Origin: Paratinospora sagittata
Lineage: Eukaryota > Streptophyta > Magnoliopsida > Ranunculales > Menispermaceae
Direction: 5' to 3'
DNA length: 64,000 nt
NCBI GenBank assembly: GCA_035771175.1
Contig: CM069593.1
Coordinates: forward strand, 38,465,741 to 38,529,740
Shown here: positions 1 through 11,005 of the stretch, piece by piece
How positions within the stretch are numbered: position 1 is the first letter of the stretch
Layout: the number at the start of each line of letters is the position of its first letter
The notes under the pieces: generated by a model
Databases searched by the model: none
Told to the model about the DNA's origin: nothing
Seen by the model: the letters and a program-made list of their open reading frames with translations, nothing else
Position numbers and translations under genes: made by a program

Positions 1-642
1 CGCCCAATTTACTAATCGGATTTGTGGATTTAATAGGTAAGAAGTGTGCCACTTTAGTAAGTCGATCCACAATTACCCAAACCTTATCCTCACCTTTCTG
101 ATTTCTAGGAAGAGCTCCGACGAAATCCATTGCTATGTTATCCCATTTCCATTCAGGGATTTTTAAAGGTTGTAACAATCCAGACGGTCCTTTATGTTCG
201 GCCTTAACTTGCTGACATGTAAGGCATTTAGACACATATTTGGCCACATCTCTCTTCATACCTTTCCACCAGTAGTTTTTTTTTCAAATTTTGGTACATC
301 TTATCTCCACCAGTATGTAAAGTGTATTTAGTCTGATGTGCCTCATCGAATAAGATCTTTTTAATTTCCTCAATTCAAGGTATACAAGTTCGATCTCTGA
401 ATCTCAATAACCCCTCTGAATCGATCTTGAAATTTGCATTTCCATCATTGGTTCTTGTAACTGCCACCCATTTTATCAATTTTCTATCCTGAGCTTGTCC
501 TTCCTTAATTTGATGTAGTAAGTCTGGCTTGCAGCTCATATTATATAAAAAAAATCTGGTTTTCACCTTTTTGTACTCTCAAATCATAATCTTCAATCAA
601 CTGGTACATCTGGGCTTTTTCTGCATTGTTCTTATAAGATTT
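1..642 (-). pseudogene. integrase N-terminal part (element A), broken
   Basis: The minus strand shows the second half of an HHCC zinc-binding domain (CLTCQQVKAE, about 190-225). The catalytic-core start MDFVGALPRN follows at about 107-137, with the first Asp of the DDE triad, then IVDRLTKVAHFLPI at about 36-75. The piece at 375-566 is the linker between RNase H and integrase, in another frame. A frameshift and stops separate it from the RNase H end at 643. The rest of the core and any chromodomain are outside the window. The family is clear; function is lost. Confidence 0.75.
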
Positions 643-2640
643 TCAACTTAAAGCATTTGCGACTACATTGGCTTTCCCTAGGTGATAATGCAGCTGAAAA
701 TCATAATCATTTAGCAATTCCATCCATCTCCTTTGCCTCAAATTTAGCTCCTTTTGTGTATAGACGTACTTCAAACTCTTATGGTCAGAGTAGAGATCAA
801 ATTTCTCTCCATAAAGATAGTGTCTCCATATCTTCAAGGAGAATACAATAACAGCCAATTCTAAATCATGAGTCGGGTAATTCTGTTCATGAGTCTTCAG
901 TTGCCTAGAAGCATAAGCAACCACTTTTCCTTCATGCATCAGAACAACGCCAAGACCATTCTTAGAGGCATCAGTGTAAATAACATAACCGACTCCGCTT
1001 GCAGGAGTGATCAATATTGGGGCTGTGGTCGATCGTTTCTTCAACTCTTGAAAAGAATTCTCACATTTCTCATCCCAACTAAAATTGGCATCCTTCCTTG
1101 TTAGCTTTGTCATAGGCTCAGCTAGTCTCGAAAAATTTAGAATAAATCTTCTATAGTAACCAGCCAGTCCTAAAAAACTTGTAATTTCTGTCACTGATTT
1201 TGGCTTTTCCCAATTCATTACTGCTTCAACTGTTGTTGGATCTACGAATATCCCTTCTGATGACACTACATGGCCCAAAAATTTGACTGACTTCATCCAA
1301 AATTCACATTTTTCAAATTTGGCATACAATTGATTTCGTCTCAATGTTTCCAAAACTACTGTAAGGTGTTCCTGATGTTCCTCATTGGTCTTCGAATAAA
1401 CCAAAATATCATCAACAAATACCACTACAAATTTGTCTAGATGAGGCCTAAACGTCATATTCATTAGATCCATAAATGCTGCTGGTGCATTAGTGAGTCC
1501 AAATGGCATGACTCTGAATTCAAAGTGTCCATACCTAGTCCTGAATGCGGTCTTCGGTATGTCTGATGCTTTGATTCTAAGTTGGTGATAACCGGACCTT
1601 AGGTCGATCTTGGAAAAACAAGTTGCTCCCTTCAGTTGATCGAACAAATCATCTATTCTCGGTAGGGGGTATTTGTTCTTGACTGTGACTTGATTTAATT
1701 TTCTGTAGTCAATACACAGTCTCATCGACCCATCTTTCTTTTTGACAAACAATACTGGTGCTCCCCAGGGTGATTCTCTCGGCTGGATAAATTCCTTCGC
1801 ACTAAGATCATCAAGCTGAGTCCTTAGTTCTATTAATTCGCCAGGGGCCATTCTGTAGGGTGAGATGGCTATGGGGGCTGTTCCAGGGTACAGTTCTATC
1901 TTGAACTCTACTTCCCGCTTAGGAGGTAATCCTGGTAATTCTTCGGGAAATACTTCAGGGAAGTCTCTAACCACCAAGTGTTCTTCTAAATTCCTCAAGG
2001 TCTTTAGAGGCTCAGCTTCTGTTAGGGTTTTGAATTCCACTTTGTGATTCACAGATTCGAGAAGTGCGGACATGATATTCCTCGGGATCTTGTTTTTATC
2101 CCCATAAATTTTCAACAACTCTCCCGTAGGTAACCGCAAAGTAATTTTCTTTCGAAGGCAATCGATCTGGGCTTGGTACTCAGATAACCAATCCATACCC
2201 AAGATCACATCATAATCATTAATGGGTAAGAGTATCAATTCAGCTGAAATCAGCTTATCATTAATTCTAAGGTCACAACTACATTTTTCAGTTGTTGGGA
2301 CATTTACTCCTACTGGTGTTGAAATCTTCATAACGACAAATAAAGGTACAGTGAAAAGTTGTAGTTTCCTGGCTAAGTTTTCAGAAATAAAAGACCTTGA
2401 TGCTCCAGAATCAAACAAGATTTTAACTGTAACATGAAATAAAATGAAAGTACCTTCCACTACTTCATTTGCACCAACTTCTTGTTCAGGATTTCCTTCT
2501 GTCATTGCAAAGACTCTGCTTTGATTTTGGTTTTGGATTTGGTTCTGATTATAACTTGGACGATTGGCTTGATTTCGTCTTTGCCCATTGTTGCTGTCCT
2601 GCCAGTTGCCCAGACAAAAATTTTGTCGAACTCCTTGCAT
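643..2640 (-). pseudogene. protease-reverse transcriptase-RNase H of element A
   Basis: This 665-residue open stretch encodes the central polyprotein of a chromovirus-type gypsy element. It opens just after the gag zinc knuckle. The aspartic protease motif [10 protein letters not shown] has its catalytic Asp near residue 77 and ILGMDW further on. Reverse transcriptase covers about residues 240-500, with [19 protein letters not shown] and the catalytic FVDD near residue 410. RNase H follows with YTDAS, DLELA and SDHKSLKY. Catalytic residues are present, so this segment is better preserved than its neighbours. It ends at NALS followed by TGA, where relatives read LSRK, consistent with CGA to TGA. 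The in-frame Met at 2640 is not the real start, because gag should be fused upstream. Confidence 0.9.
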
Positions 2641-3825
2641 AGTGCAGTTTCATGCCACATGACCCGGTCGATTGCATTTGAAGCAAAGTCTCGTAGTTAC
2701 TACTTGATCTTTATTTTGTTGGGGTGCACGAATATTGTTTTGCTGCATCTGTTGTCCACCATTATGCCTAGACCATCCTGATCCGTTGTTGTGATTCTGC
2801 CCCTTGTTTCACTGGTTCCCATTGTTGAACTTTTTCTGTTCCAATTATTACCATTGCCACAAAAGTTATTCAGATTCTGCCTCTTGTTGTGATTACTCTG
2901 GTAATCAAAATTCTGTCCTTGAGGCCTTTTGTTTCTGTTCCATATTGTTTCTTGCAGGTTCAGTTCTCTTTCTACTAACAAAGCTTATTCAACCACCTCT
3001 TTATAAGTCTCCAGATTCATAGGAACAACCACCTTTCTAATCTCCATTCTGAGACCCTCTGCGAATCTACTAGCTTTCATCTGTTCATTAACTACCAGTT
3101 CATGAGAATATTTGGAAAGTTCGATGAACTTAGCCTCATATTCTGCCACTGTCATGTTCCTCTGTGTCAGCCTCACAAATTCAGATTGTAGTTCTTTTTT
3201 GTTCGCCTTAGGGAAGAATTTATCATAAAATATTTCTTCAAAAGCTTCCTAGGTCATAGTGTTCACGTCCACTGTAGGACTTTCTTTAACCATTCTCCAC
3301 CAATGTTTGGCCTCACCTATGAATTGGTGAGCCGCAATTGCCACCATTCTTGGACCAGTCACTCCAAGAACTTCCAAGTGTTTCCTTAACCTCCTGGAAC
3401 CACTTGTCAGCTTCCCTTGGATCTGGTTTTCCTTCAAATTTTGAAGGATGCATACATTGGAAGTCTCTTAATTGATCTTCCCATTCCTTTTCTTCAGGTC
3501 TCCTGATGTTTCGAGCTCCTGGTTCATTCTGCACTAAAATTGTTGGATTCAATTGAGGTTGAGGCATCTGTCTGGTCACCTGTTCCACTACTTGTCTCAC
3601 AAATTCAGCCATCATCTCTGGTCCCAAAACAATTATGGGGGTTGGAACTGCTGTAGATGGGACATTCTCTGCTCCAGTAGAGTCAACATTCGCTGTCAGA
3701 TTTGCATGTTCTTGCTCTGTCGGCTGAGGTTCGAATGTCGGTTATGTCTGCACAACTGGTTCAGTGTCCCTTATGAGATCACTCACAGACCTTCTGTTTC
3801 TTCTTCGAGGTGCAGCCATCTATAA
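2641..3825 (-). pseudogene. gag of element A, multiply broken
   Basis: Minus-strand gag is spread over several frames. A start-like Met-Ala-Ala-Pro-Arg-Arg lies near 3820. The retrotransposon gag core follows (KFEGKPDPREADKWF near 3440, then GEAKHWWRMVKES near 3280, and MTVAEYEAKFIELSKYS near 3130). The zinc knuckle CFKCNRPGHVA is near 2680; its following Trp codon is TGA, which ends the frame just before the Met at 2640. Further stops occur at about 3249 and 2985. The core matches the gag of Tekay-like plant elements. It would encode the particle protein if intact. Confidence 0.83.
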
Positions 3826-4059
3826 AATTTCAACTCATCTTTAGTACTACAGGAGATAATTATTTTCGGTTAGGGTGACTCTAGATTCATAATTCTAAGT
3901 TCTCGAAAATAAAATGATCCTATTGATTCAGTTTCTAGGTTTTATAAAATTTTGGCAATCCATGATTGTCACAGGGTACAAGATTTGGTTTTGATACATG
4001 TAAACAAGACAAGCAAACAAACAAACAACATACCACACAACAATGGTATAAAGAAAATT

Positions 4060-4360
4060 CCCAAACTTTCACTTATACCCTCCGTATTCAAGTGCCCCAT
4101 ACCACTCCAGCCCGGTGATATAAGCTTCCACAAGGAAACTTTCATACACCCAAACAATGCGCAAATGTCCTACAAACTAAGGCTTCCCAGGTACCCACTA
4201 TGTCCAAGCTGTCCCATACCAGTTGAACGTAGCGATACAAGCTCGGCCAGAGTTGTTAGTCATTCACCAAACATGGCCTGCTAGTCTCCAAGTTCAAGAC
4301 TCCTCAAATACCCTTAAATTCCTCCACGTCCCATACCGCTTTGGAACCAAGAATAAAAGA
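4060..4360 (-). other. gag leader of element A with three GGTATGGGAC hairpin modules
   Basis: On the minus strand the decamer GGTATGGGAC or a one-base variant occurs at 4328-4337, 4211-4220 and 4094-4103, exactly 117 bases apart each time. Around each copy short inverted repeats can form a stem that leaves the decamer in the loop; the middle one pairs CTAcGTTCAA with TTGGACaTAG. Equivalent triplets lie upstream of gag in elements C and E. The rest of the leader (3826-4607) is non-coding. A structured RNA role is inference. Confidence 0.6.
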
Positions 4361-4607
4361 TTCATCCTGATCTCAGATTCTAACGAAACAATTTCCATAC
4401 AAGTTCTCGTCTCTAACCGATGTCCTAAAAGCTTTAAATTTGTTAGACCCACTGTACTTTCATTCTTGATATTACGTTATAAAGTTTGTAATTGGCATAT
4501 TTATCTAGCTCAAGTTGAATCCTAATCTCATAAAGATTTGATACCTACTCACTGATACTAAGCTTCTCAAAATTCGTTGTAACACTTCCCATGATCTGAA
4601 GCCTAAA

Positions 4608-4619
4608 GCTCTAATACCA
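4608..4619 (-). other. primer-binding site of element A (tRNA-iMet)
   Basis: The minus strand reads TGGTATTAGAGC three bases after the LTR end (...GTGTTACA). This matches the plant initiator-Met tRNA 3' end with one mismatch from the canonical TGGTATCAGAGC. It primes minus-strand cDNA synthesis and fixes the LTR inner boundary at 4623. Confidence 0.85.
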
Positions 4620-5403
4620 ATTTGTAACACACCAATTTTTAAAACTTAAATTTCAAGTAAAAATGAATATTTAAATTTTTTTTTTTGAGAAGAACCACTG
4701 AAAGTCGAGATATTATTCGTATCCGTCTATCTTAACCCATAATCCTTATATAGATAGTAAAATTTGCAAAACTATCAGTTTATATTCTTCCAACCAACTT
4801 ATTGGTTAAGATAACGAAGACCTTTTACTTTTTTCATGCCAAGGACCACATAATTCCACTATACAAATTTCTATAGTGAATTATGAGGGTACTTGCCCTT
4901 GCCCATCCATTATGGACACAATATTTTAAATACATTCATCAAATAGAATTCAAGTCCAAGGCATTCACACGTGAAATAAATCACAGGGTCTTTACTAACC
5001 ATAGTAATGTTCATTGAATTTCGATTGTCAATACAATCCGTTCAAATAATAAACTTTTAAAATCAAATAAAAATATTCAGTCCTATCACCATAATACTAA
5101 CAAATTAATTAACCCACCCCTACTACTCTGAACTACTGAACTATGTCACGAACTCGCGATTTTATTCTCCTAAGCACCTGCATTTAAAAAATAGGGGTGA
5201 GCTTGAAAGCCCAGTGGGTCATCTAAACAATTCACAATATTTTATTATGATACATATACAAGAACATTACAAACAAGTTTCACACATTAATCGTTACAAC
5301 ATTAGATTGTTTGACTCGAGAACTTAATCACGTTCTAAATCACGTACCTTTATGAAAAACAAACATAGGGTGGCACTACCCAAAAATTTAGAACTCGTTG
5401 GAG

Positions 5404-5508
5404 ATATTCATCATGAATAACTGCCCCATAATAAGCATTGGCGATATTCCTTAGAATAACTGCCCCACAATAATCAATGGCGATATTCCTTAGAATAACT
5501 GCTCCATA
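5404..5508. repeat. 39-bp tandem repeat, about three copies
   Basis: A unit starting gatattcctta and containing aataactgcccca recurs at about 5404, 5441 and 5480 with few differences. It lies inside the LTR of element A. Confidence 0.7.
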
Positions 5509-6412
5509 TGTGTGATTCTTAGCTTAATTATGTTCTTTAGTGATGTCACCCATACATACAACCTAAGTATGCTATTAATTGTATTCACAAGCCATATTCA
5601 AATTCCATTACACATAGTATCATGTCACAATGCCAAATATAATAGTATTAACACATGAACCTTACTATGCCAATATTCCAAGTCATATGTTTCCTTATCA
5701 GGCATTATAATTTATAAATGAGTCTCAAATATCATATGAATTGCATGCATCCAATTATCATCTAATCAAAACAAGAAGTCATGTTGACACACATATCATC
5801 ATGGCTATCAATTACAACATGGTATAAATAAAATCATGTACAATAGGCATGCATAAGCAATCTAATGATATTATAGACCTAATTAATTTAACATTTCTAT
5901 CTATATATCAAAATAAAATATTATGAAGGCCTAGAATCATCCCCACCTGAATCGCTAAATTCTAAAAGTGTTGAGATTCCTCGACGTTGGGCGTTATCAA
6001 CCTATCCACGCATAAATCACACGTTAATCAGTTGTTTTGTATTATATTATATTAATATAATGTGCATACATGTCTATGTTGTATGGTGGTGGTCACATTA
6101 TACATATAATATAACTTAGCTAATAAACTTTCACATGATATAATATGATGATCTAGATAGTAAAAACGTAAAATATGATATACCATAATCTAATATATTA
6201 TATGTGGTGTTGTATGTATGATATATATAAATATATTATATAACATCTTGGTTGCTCTACTTAAAAGAAAAAAAATAACACTTGAGTTGTAGAGAAATCG
6301 ATTTAAATGGCGGAAGGAAGAAAACGAGGGGAGAGAGAGAGAAAGGGGAAAGAAAAGGGGATAAGGAAAAAGAGAAGAAGAAGAAGAAGAAGAAGAAGAA
6401 AGTGGAAAAAGG

Positions 6413-6895
6413 ATGGTGAATTGTGGTGATGTTAAGTTGCAGAGAAAAGAGGTGGTGGTGGAGTCGACGCCGGTTGTGGTTCGGAAGAAGCAGTCGGATG
6501 GTCTATGGAACAGTGGTGGAGGTTCTAGGGTTTTGAGGGATACGATGATGATTCGGAAGAAGATGAGAAAATCGGATGATGCGGATGAGGATGTGGAGGA
6601 GGAAGGAGGAGAGTTTGAGTTGTTATCGGAGTTGGTGTCGGTGGTTCGATCGTTCGGAGAGGGGTTTGTGAGGATATAGAATATGAAGATGGAGATGATG
6701 AAAGAGACGAAGAGGTATTGGATGGAGATGGAAATGAAGAGGACGAAGATGATTCTTGAATCGCAGAGTCGTATTGTTGATATGGTTGCTAAGGCGATTA
6801 GTGGTTGTTCGCTGAACATTGGTGCAGAGAAACGAGGGACAGAGGAAGGGGTTTGGCGCGGTTGGGTTTCGAGAGAAAAAAAGTTTCGAGTAAGA
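6413..6895 (+). pseudogene. trihelix-type transcription factor fragment, nonsense-interrupted
   Basis: The plus strand encodes an acidic stretch (DDADEDVEEEGGEFEL) and then ELVSVVRSFGEGFVRI up to a TAG at 6677-6679. After the stop the same frame continues NMKMEMMKETKRYWMEMEMK, then ILESQSRIVDMVAKAI. That layout, acidic linker, FGE.. motif and long charged helix with MEMEMKRTxM, resembles the C-terminal dimerisation helix of plant trihelix (Myb/SANT-like) transcription factors. Relatives carry Glu where the TAG lies, so a single GAG to TAG change would explain it. The DNA-binding trihelix domain is not visible upstream, where only a (GAA)n tract lies. I read it as a host gene fragment carried into or beside the LTR of element A. 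The family assignment is from memory of the motif, without a search. Confidence 0.55.
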
Positions 6896-7330
6896 GAGCG
6901 GCGAGATTCAGAGCGAGAGAACAAAGGAAGATGGCAGAGAAGAGAGGTTACTCACCGTGGGTACTGCTACGGATTCTTGCTGTCCTTCGCGTGCTTCAGT
7001 CACTGGTTCGTGAGAGAAGAAAGACAGAGATGAGAGTGAAGAAAGAAGAGAGAAGCGAGAGGGTTTCGAGAGAAAGAGGAGGTTTGTGCGATTGAGGTTT
7101 TGAGAGAGAGAGAGGCGAGATTGTAGGATCGCAGCTGTAGAGGGCGAGATTTGCAGGATCGCAGTGCGAGATTGCAGCGAAGAGGGCAAGGTTTCGGAAT
7201 GAAGAGCGAGATTGCAGCGAGATTGGCGCGATTGGGTTTTGAAAGAGAGACGATTTTGCAGGGTGAGTGAGATTGCAAGATAGCAAGGCAATGTCGTCGG
7301 AGGCGGCGAAGAAGGTGAGAGATTTTTGGC
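6896..7330 (-). other. CT-rich leader-like region with a phrase repeat
   Basis: The minus strand is pyrimidine-rich and ends in CCCACGGTGAGTAACC, a good 5' splice-donor match (near 6945-6960). On the plus strand, phrases such as gcgagattgcag and ggatcgcag recur between 7110 and 7240. It resembles a transcript leader of an LTR element or gene. No protein is supported; the open frames here are low-complexity. Confidence 0.35.
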
Positions 7331-8359
7331 ATGGTAAAAAGTAAATAATGCAATGGTAAAAAGTAATGCGAAAATATAAATAAATTTTAAATTTTACACA
7401 GCCGATTTATTATAGTTCGGCTACTTGCCTACCTCCACTTCCTAACCTCCTCAATTAGGATTTTAAACTTTTTCACTAAGGGATTCTCACCCTAAGGGAT
7501 TCTCTCTTGCAGGTGAGAATCAAACCGTTACACCTTTTCTCAACTTTCGGGTGTGAGAACAACAGTTACACTGCTCAACTTGTAGGCTTTAGACCAACCT
7601 AAACCTCTCGACTTACAGGCTAGAGAACTATCGATCTCAAACTTTCGAGTGTGAGACAAACTTGATTACTCAATTTGCAGGCTTGAGAACAACCTATAGG
7701 TACACACAAAAACAATGTTTGATACTCAGTAGTTTGTATAACTACTTTTACAACTCGATACAATTTGCAACATGTGAAATGAAGTACAACAGTATCCAGT
7801 GAACTATCTCTCAAATTTCTCGTTCAGCAAGAATGATATATGATTAAAACAATGTTGAAAATCTGAGTGAAAATAGTTCAGTAACTCTCAAATAGATTTT
7901 CAAAGAAAGATAGAAATTAAACTCAGTATGAAATTTTTTTGAATAAACTAAGTTTCAAAGAAAAAACTTTGAAAAACTAAAGCAGTTTAAGCTCTAAAAT
8001 CAAATTGAAAGTTCGACTAACTTTCCAAAGTATTTGGCTCAAAAAAATTTCTATTCAGTTCGGTGGTTCAAAAATTCTTAAGTGATGGTATTTATAGATT
8101 AGCAAAGATGAAGCTGTTGTTCATTTGAATTTGAATTTCAAACATGAACGTTTACACACAACAGCTAGAATGTTTCACAAAAATGACAACTGCAATTTCT
8201 ATGAACATTCTAATTCTCTTTGGATTCACAAATAAGGAAAGTTTCAAAGACGTGGTTCATGAATCAAAAGATATCTGACAAATCTGAATAGATGATTTTT
8301 GTGCGATAAGTAGATCTAAAAAGTAGTTTGAAAAGATGTGCATGTCAGAACCGTGACAG

Positions 8360-8850
8360 TGTTGAATTAGCGTCCTGACGCATAATATCAACTTTGTCGT
8401 TTTGTTCCTTTGAGGGCGCTCATGAACCATAAGTGTCCTGTTGAACTGTGAAGTAAGGGCGCTATTTAATCGTAAACGTCCTAACTTACTTTGACGATTA
8501 AAATAACTAAACTTCGTGAGTGCGCTAATCTATAGTTAGCGTCCTGCCTTATTTTTAAATACTTAAAATCATGAGGGCGCTACTAACAAGTAAGTGTCTT
8601 GATGTTTTAAAACAATTTAAAACTTCGAAAAATAATTAAGTGAGCTGATACCAGATCAACGTCCTGACAGGTTCACAGGTTGACTTAAATGAGACCACTA
8701 CTTATAAAGTGAGCGTCTTGATGAATAAGTACAATTCAAACTTGAACATTATCAACGTCCTAATGTATTATCAGCGTCCTGACTCACCAAGTGCAGGAGG
8801 GCGCTACTAAGACATTAGTATCTTGATAAGACGTATAAGCGTTCTGATGG
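8360..8850. repeat. U3 phrase array of element B 3' LTR
   Basis: Degenerate units alternate between (a)GCGTCCTGA and GAGGGCGCTa about every 40-60 bases, the two forms being roughly inverse complements. The array lies upstream of the TATA box in transcription direction. The same array is at 26620-27110 in the 5' LTR. Confidence 0.7.
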
Positions 8851-9128
8851 ACAATTAATTTTTTTTTAATTTCTCATTAAAGCTCGATAAATACAATTAG
8901 AATCTAAGTATTTTTAGATCAAATCAAACACTTTAAAATGACTGAAAAATTAAATCATTTGAAATACCTTTAAAATATATCGATCAAAACATGCAATTGA
9001 TTAAATCTTGCTGAGAGTAGTTTGATTGATATTCTTTACATTCTAAGTGCTGAATATCTTGGAACTTCGATCATGACATACAATAGGCTTGTGAGCTATG
9101 TTCCTTGATCTTGATTCTTGATAAATCT

Positions 9129-9133
9129 GAAAC
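9129..9133. repeat. target-site duplication GAAAC, left
   Basis: GAAAC immediately precedes element C and is repeated at 20204-20208 immediately after it. The uninterrupted site, ...TTTGAAACACTTAAC, survives in the other B LTR at about 27180-27190. The 5-bp size is typical of gypsy integrase. Confidence 0.95.
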
Positions 9134-10224
9134 TGTCACACCCCGCCCGGACGCGCCTAAACCGGCGGTACACTCTCGGACGGGGCGCGCATTTGGAACA
9201 ATCATAATGGTAATAACAGAGTACGCAGCGGAAATACAGTACATAGTACAAATCTGATTTCATATAATTCAGAATACTTTTGTACATAAAATGGTCAAGG
9301 GAACATACTCCCAAAATCCCCAATGATTCATACAAAGGGTACAAAATGTGGGCCCCATAACCTGCACCCAGTCCACCCTAATTTCCTGTGAAAGATTTGA
9401 TAATATTGGAGTGAGCTTAACGCGCTCAGTGGGTAAATAGTGCATGAGTATAACAATTAATAAAGCATACTTCAATATCAAATATCTTAAATACACATGT
9501 AAGCATCATAATCAATCAATATGTATGTATGCATGACACCGTCACGTACTAATGGTTTGATGAGCGTACATCGCCTGAGTTCACGTACTGGTGTCCTTCC
9601 CCGGGCGAAGCCAGGTTCTCACTGTACGTCCCTCCTCAGGAACGATGCTCTGGATTCACGTACTGATGTCCCTCCCCGGCGTAGCCAGGTTCACATGTAC
9701 GTCCCTCTCCAGAGAAATAATATGAATAGTGAGCAATGCTTCTAACTATTCTATGAGTCATAAACCATATACGTCCCTAGGTGGTGATATGTATGATGCC
9801 AATGCATGAACTAGTCTAGTCTACTGGTCTGGTCTTTTCTTGACATTTAGACTGACTTTGGCATCGTCTAGTGATCCTTATTAGGGTCGGTATCACGACG
9901 TGCAAGGTTAGGACATTCAGGTCATAAACATTATTGATATAATGCAGTGTAAATGAATAGTAGACATAATAATAATTGAATGTAAACTTTAATAAAAGTT
10001 ATGAAACACGCAAACCTATGTTTCGTTCCCCACCTTCAGATCTGGTGCTTTTCTCCGGACGGAACTTCGTTGCACCGCTTTCAGATCTGGCGCTCTCCTC
10101 CGGACAGAAATTTGTTGCACCGCACCGGGAGTCTCAAAGACTAAAAACTTAGAATGCGTAGAAAGGAGAAGAAAAATCACAAGAGAAGGTGATTTGGTGT
10201 GAGAAATGAGAAATGAGGAGGTTT

Positions 10225-10233
10225 CTTATATAG
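10225..10233 (-). promoter_or_regulatory. TATA box, element C 3' LTR
   Basis: The minus strand reads CTATATAAG immediately after the minisatellite, followed by a pyrimidine-rich leader. The equivalent in the 5' LTR is at 19720-19728. Confidence 0.75.
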
Positions 10234-10246
10234 AGATTTTGTGCGC

Positions 10247-10690
10247 CTGAACGTTCTGGCAGGCGCCTGAACGTTCTGGCAGGCGTCTGAACGTTCTGGC
10301 AGGCGCCTGAACGTTCTGGCATGGCGCCTGAACGTTCTGGCAGGCGCCTGAACGTTCTGGCATGGCGCCTGAACGTTCTGGCATGGCGCCTGAACGTTCT
10401 GGCAGGCGCCTGAACGTTCTGGCATGCCGCCTGAACGTTCTGGCAGGCGCCTGAACGTTCTGGCATGCCGCCTGAACGTTCTGGCAGGCGCCTGAACGTT
10501 CTGGCAGGCGCCTGAACGTTCTGGCATGGCGCCTGAACGTTCTGGCAGGCGCCTGAACGTTCTGGCATGGCGCCTGAACGTTCTGGCAGGCGCCTGAACG
10601 TTCTGGCAGGCGCCTGAACGTTCTGGCATGCCGCCTGAACGTTCTGGCATGCCGCCTGAACGTTCTGGCAGGCGCCTGAACGTTCGGGCG
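10247..10690. repeat. 20-21 bp minisatellite, 22 units, in U3 of element C 3' LTR
   Basis: The unit gcgcctgaacgttctggcag, with variants ending catgg or catgcc, recurs 22 times by count; the last unit is changed to gttcggg. Each unit has the palindrome GAACGTTC and often GGCGCC. It lies directly upstream of the TATA box in transcription sense. All three minus frames are open only because the unit lacks stops. Confidence 0.95.
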
Positions 10691-10768
10691 TTGCCCAAAT
10701 AGTAAAAATTTCAAATAGTAATTTTTTTTTTTTTTTTTTTTTTTTTATGTGAAATACAGGGTATTACA

Positions 10769-10787
10769 CTCTACCCCCCTTAAAGGG
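10769..10787 (-). other. polypurine tract of element C
   Basis: The minus strand reads CCCTTTAAGGGGGGTAGAG directly before the 3' LTR start TGTAATACC. It primes plus-strand cDNA synthesis. Confidence 0.9.
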
Positions 10788-11005
10788 ATTTCGCCCTCGA
10801 AATCAAGTCAAGTAGTGATGGGGTTGGCGGTTTGAGAAGTAGCCGCAGGCTGTGAATGAGGCCACTGCATGTGTGTAATACTCTATCCATTGATATTATT
10901 TTCAGACATCTGGTAGTTCTTGAAGTGAAACAATGTATTAAGATAGGTGTAAACAATGTTTCATCCTGATATTGATAAAGGAAAATAATACAACGTATCA
11001 CTTCA

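Larger units (their letters stand above)
1..7330 (-). mobile_element. Ty3/gypsy element A (Tekay/Del-like), 5' portion, decayed
   Basis: Reading the minus strand from high to low coordinates gives an LTR, a primer-binding site at 4608-4619, a leader, gag, protease, reverse transcriptase, RNase H and the start of integrase, which runs off the left edge. This is the gypsy order (integrase after RNase H). Several frame breaks and stops make it non-functional. The outer LTR edge is uncertain. I place it near 7330 because from 7331 the sequence aligns with the Copia element B LTR whose first ~50 bases are missing, which suggests A inserted into that LTR. The other LTR lies outside the window. Confidence 0.72.
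4623..7330 (-). repeat. 5' LTR of element A (outer boundary uncertain)
   Basis: The LTR begins on the plus strand as TGTAACACACC directly beside the primer-binding site. The segment gtgagcttgaaagcccagtg near 5190-5215 and the minus-strand block CAGGTGGGGA near 5950 have counterparts in the LTRs of C and E, which supports LTR identity to at least about 5960. Beyond that lie AT-rich sequence (6030-6250), a trihelix gene fragment and a CT-rich stretch. I cannot tell whether these belong to a 2.7-kb LTR or are separate insertions. Confidence 0.5.
7331..9133 (-). repeat. 3' LTR of element B, outer part
   Basis: It aligns along its length with 25670-27185. Both contain the TATA-like tatttatag (8089-8097) and the AGCGTCCTGA/GGGCGCT phrase array (8360-8850). 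The first ~50 bases of the LTR (TGTTGGCCC...) are absent here, probably displaced by element A. It retains about 220 bases (roughly 8905-9110) that the 5' LTR has lost. It is broken after GAAAC by the insertion of element C and resumes at 20209. Confidence 0.85.
9134..10768 (-). repeat. 3' LTR of element C (1635 bp)
   Basis: It runs TGTCACACCCCGCC to GGGTATTACA on the plus strand. It holds a ~75-bp partial direct repeat with cacgtact and gtacgtccct motifs (9541-9720), the block CAGATCTGAAGGTGGGGAAC (minus, near 10038), a TATA box at 10225-10233, a 22-unit minisatellite and a 25-base T run (10722-10746). Confidence 0.97.

Noticed and set aside
6190..6924. 244-residue minus-strand ORF rich in Ser and Phe
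   Set aside because: Antisense of the purine-rich trihelix fragment and (GAA)n tract; low complexity.
6908..7353. Overlapping minus-strand ORFs in the CT-rich region
   Set aside because: Three frames open at once with Ser/Leu/Arg bias and no conserved motif; a leader-like pyrimidine tract explains it.
9096..9496. ORFs of 75-82 residues repeated at 18624-18991
   Set aside because: They lie in the LTRs of element C and are duplicated only because the LTRs are.
10247..10690. Regular short repeats that could suggest a CRISPR array
   Set aside because: Plant DNA, unit of 20-21 bp with no unique spacers and no cas genes: a minisatellite.
10149..10714. Three overlapping minus-strand ORFs of 139-173 residues (repeated PERSGACQNVQAPARTFRR), and similar ones at 19644-20232
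   Set aside because: All frames are open because the minisatellite unit lacks stop codons. They are in an LTR, upstream of the TATA box, so not coding.
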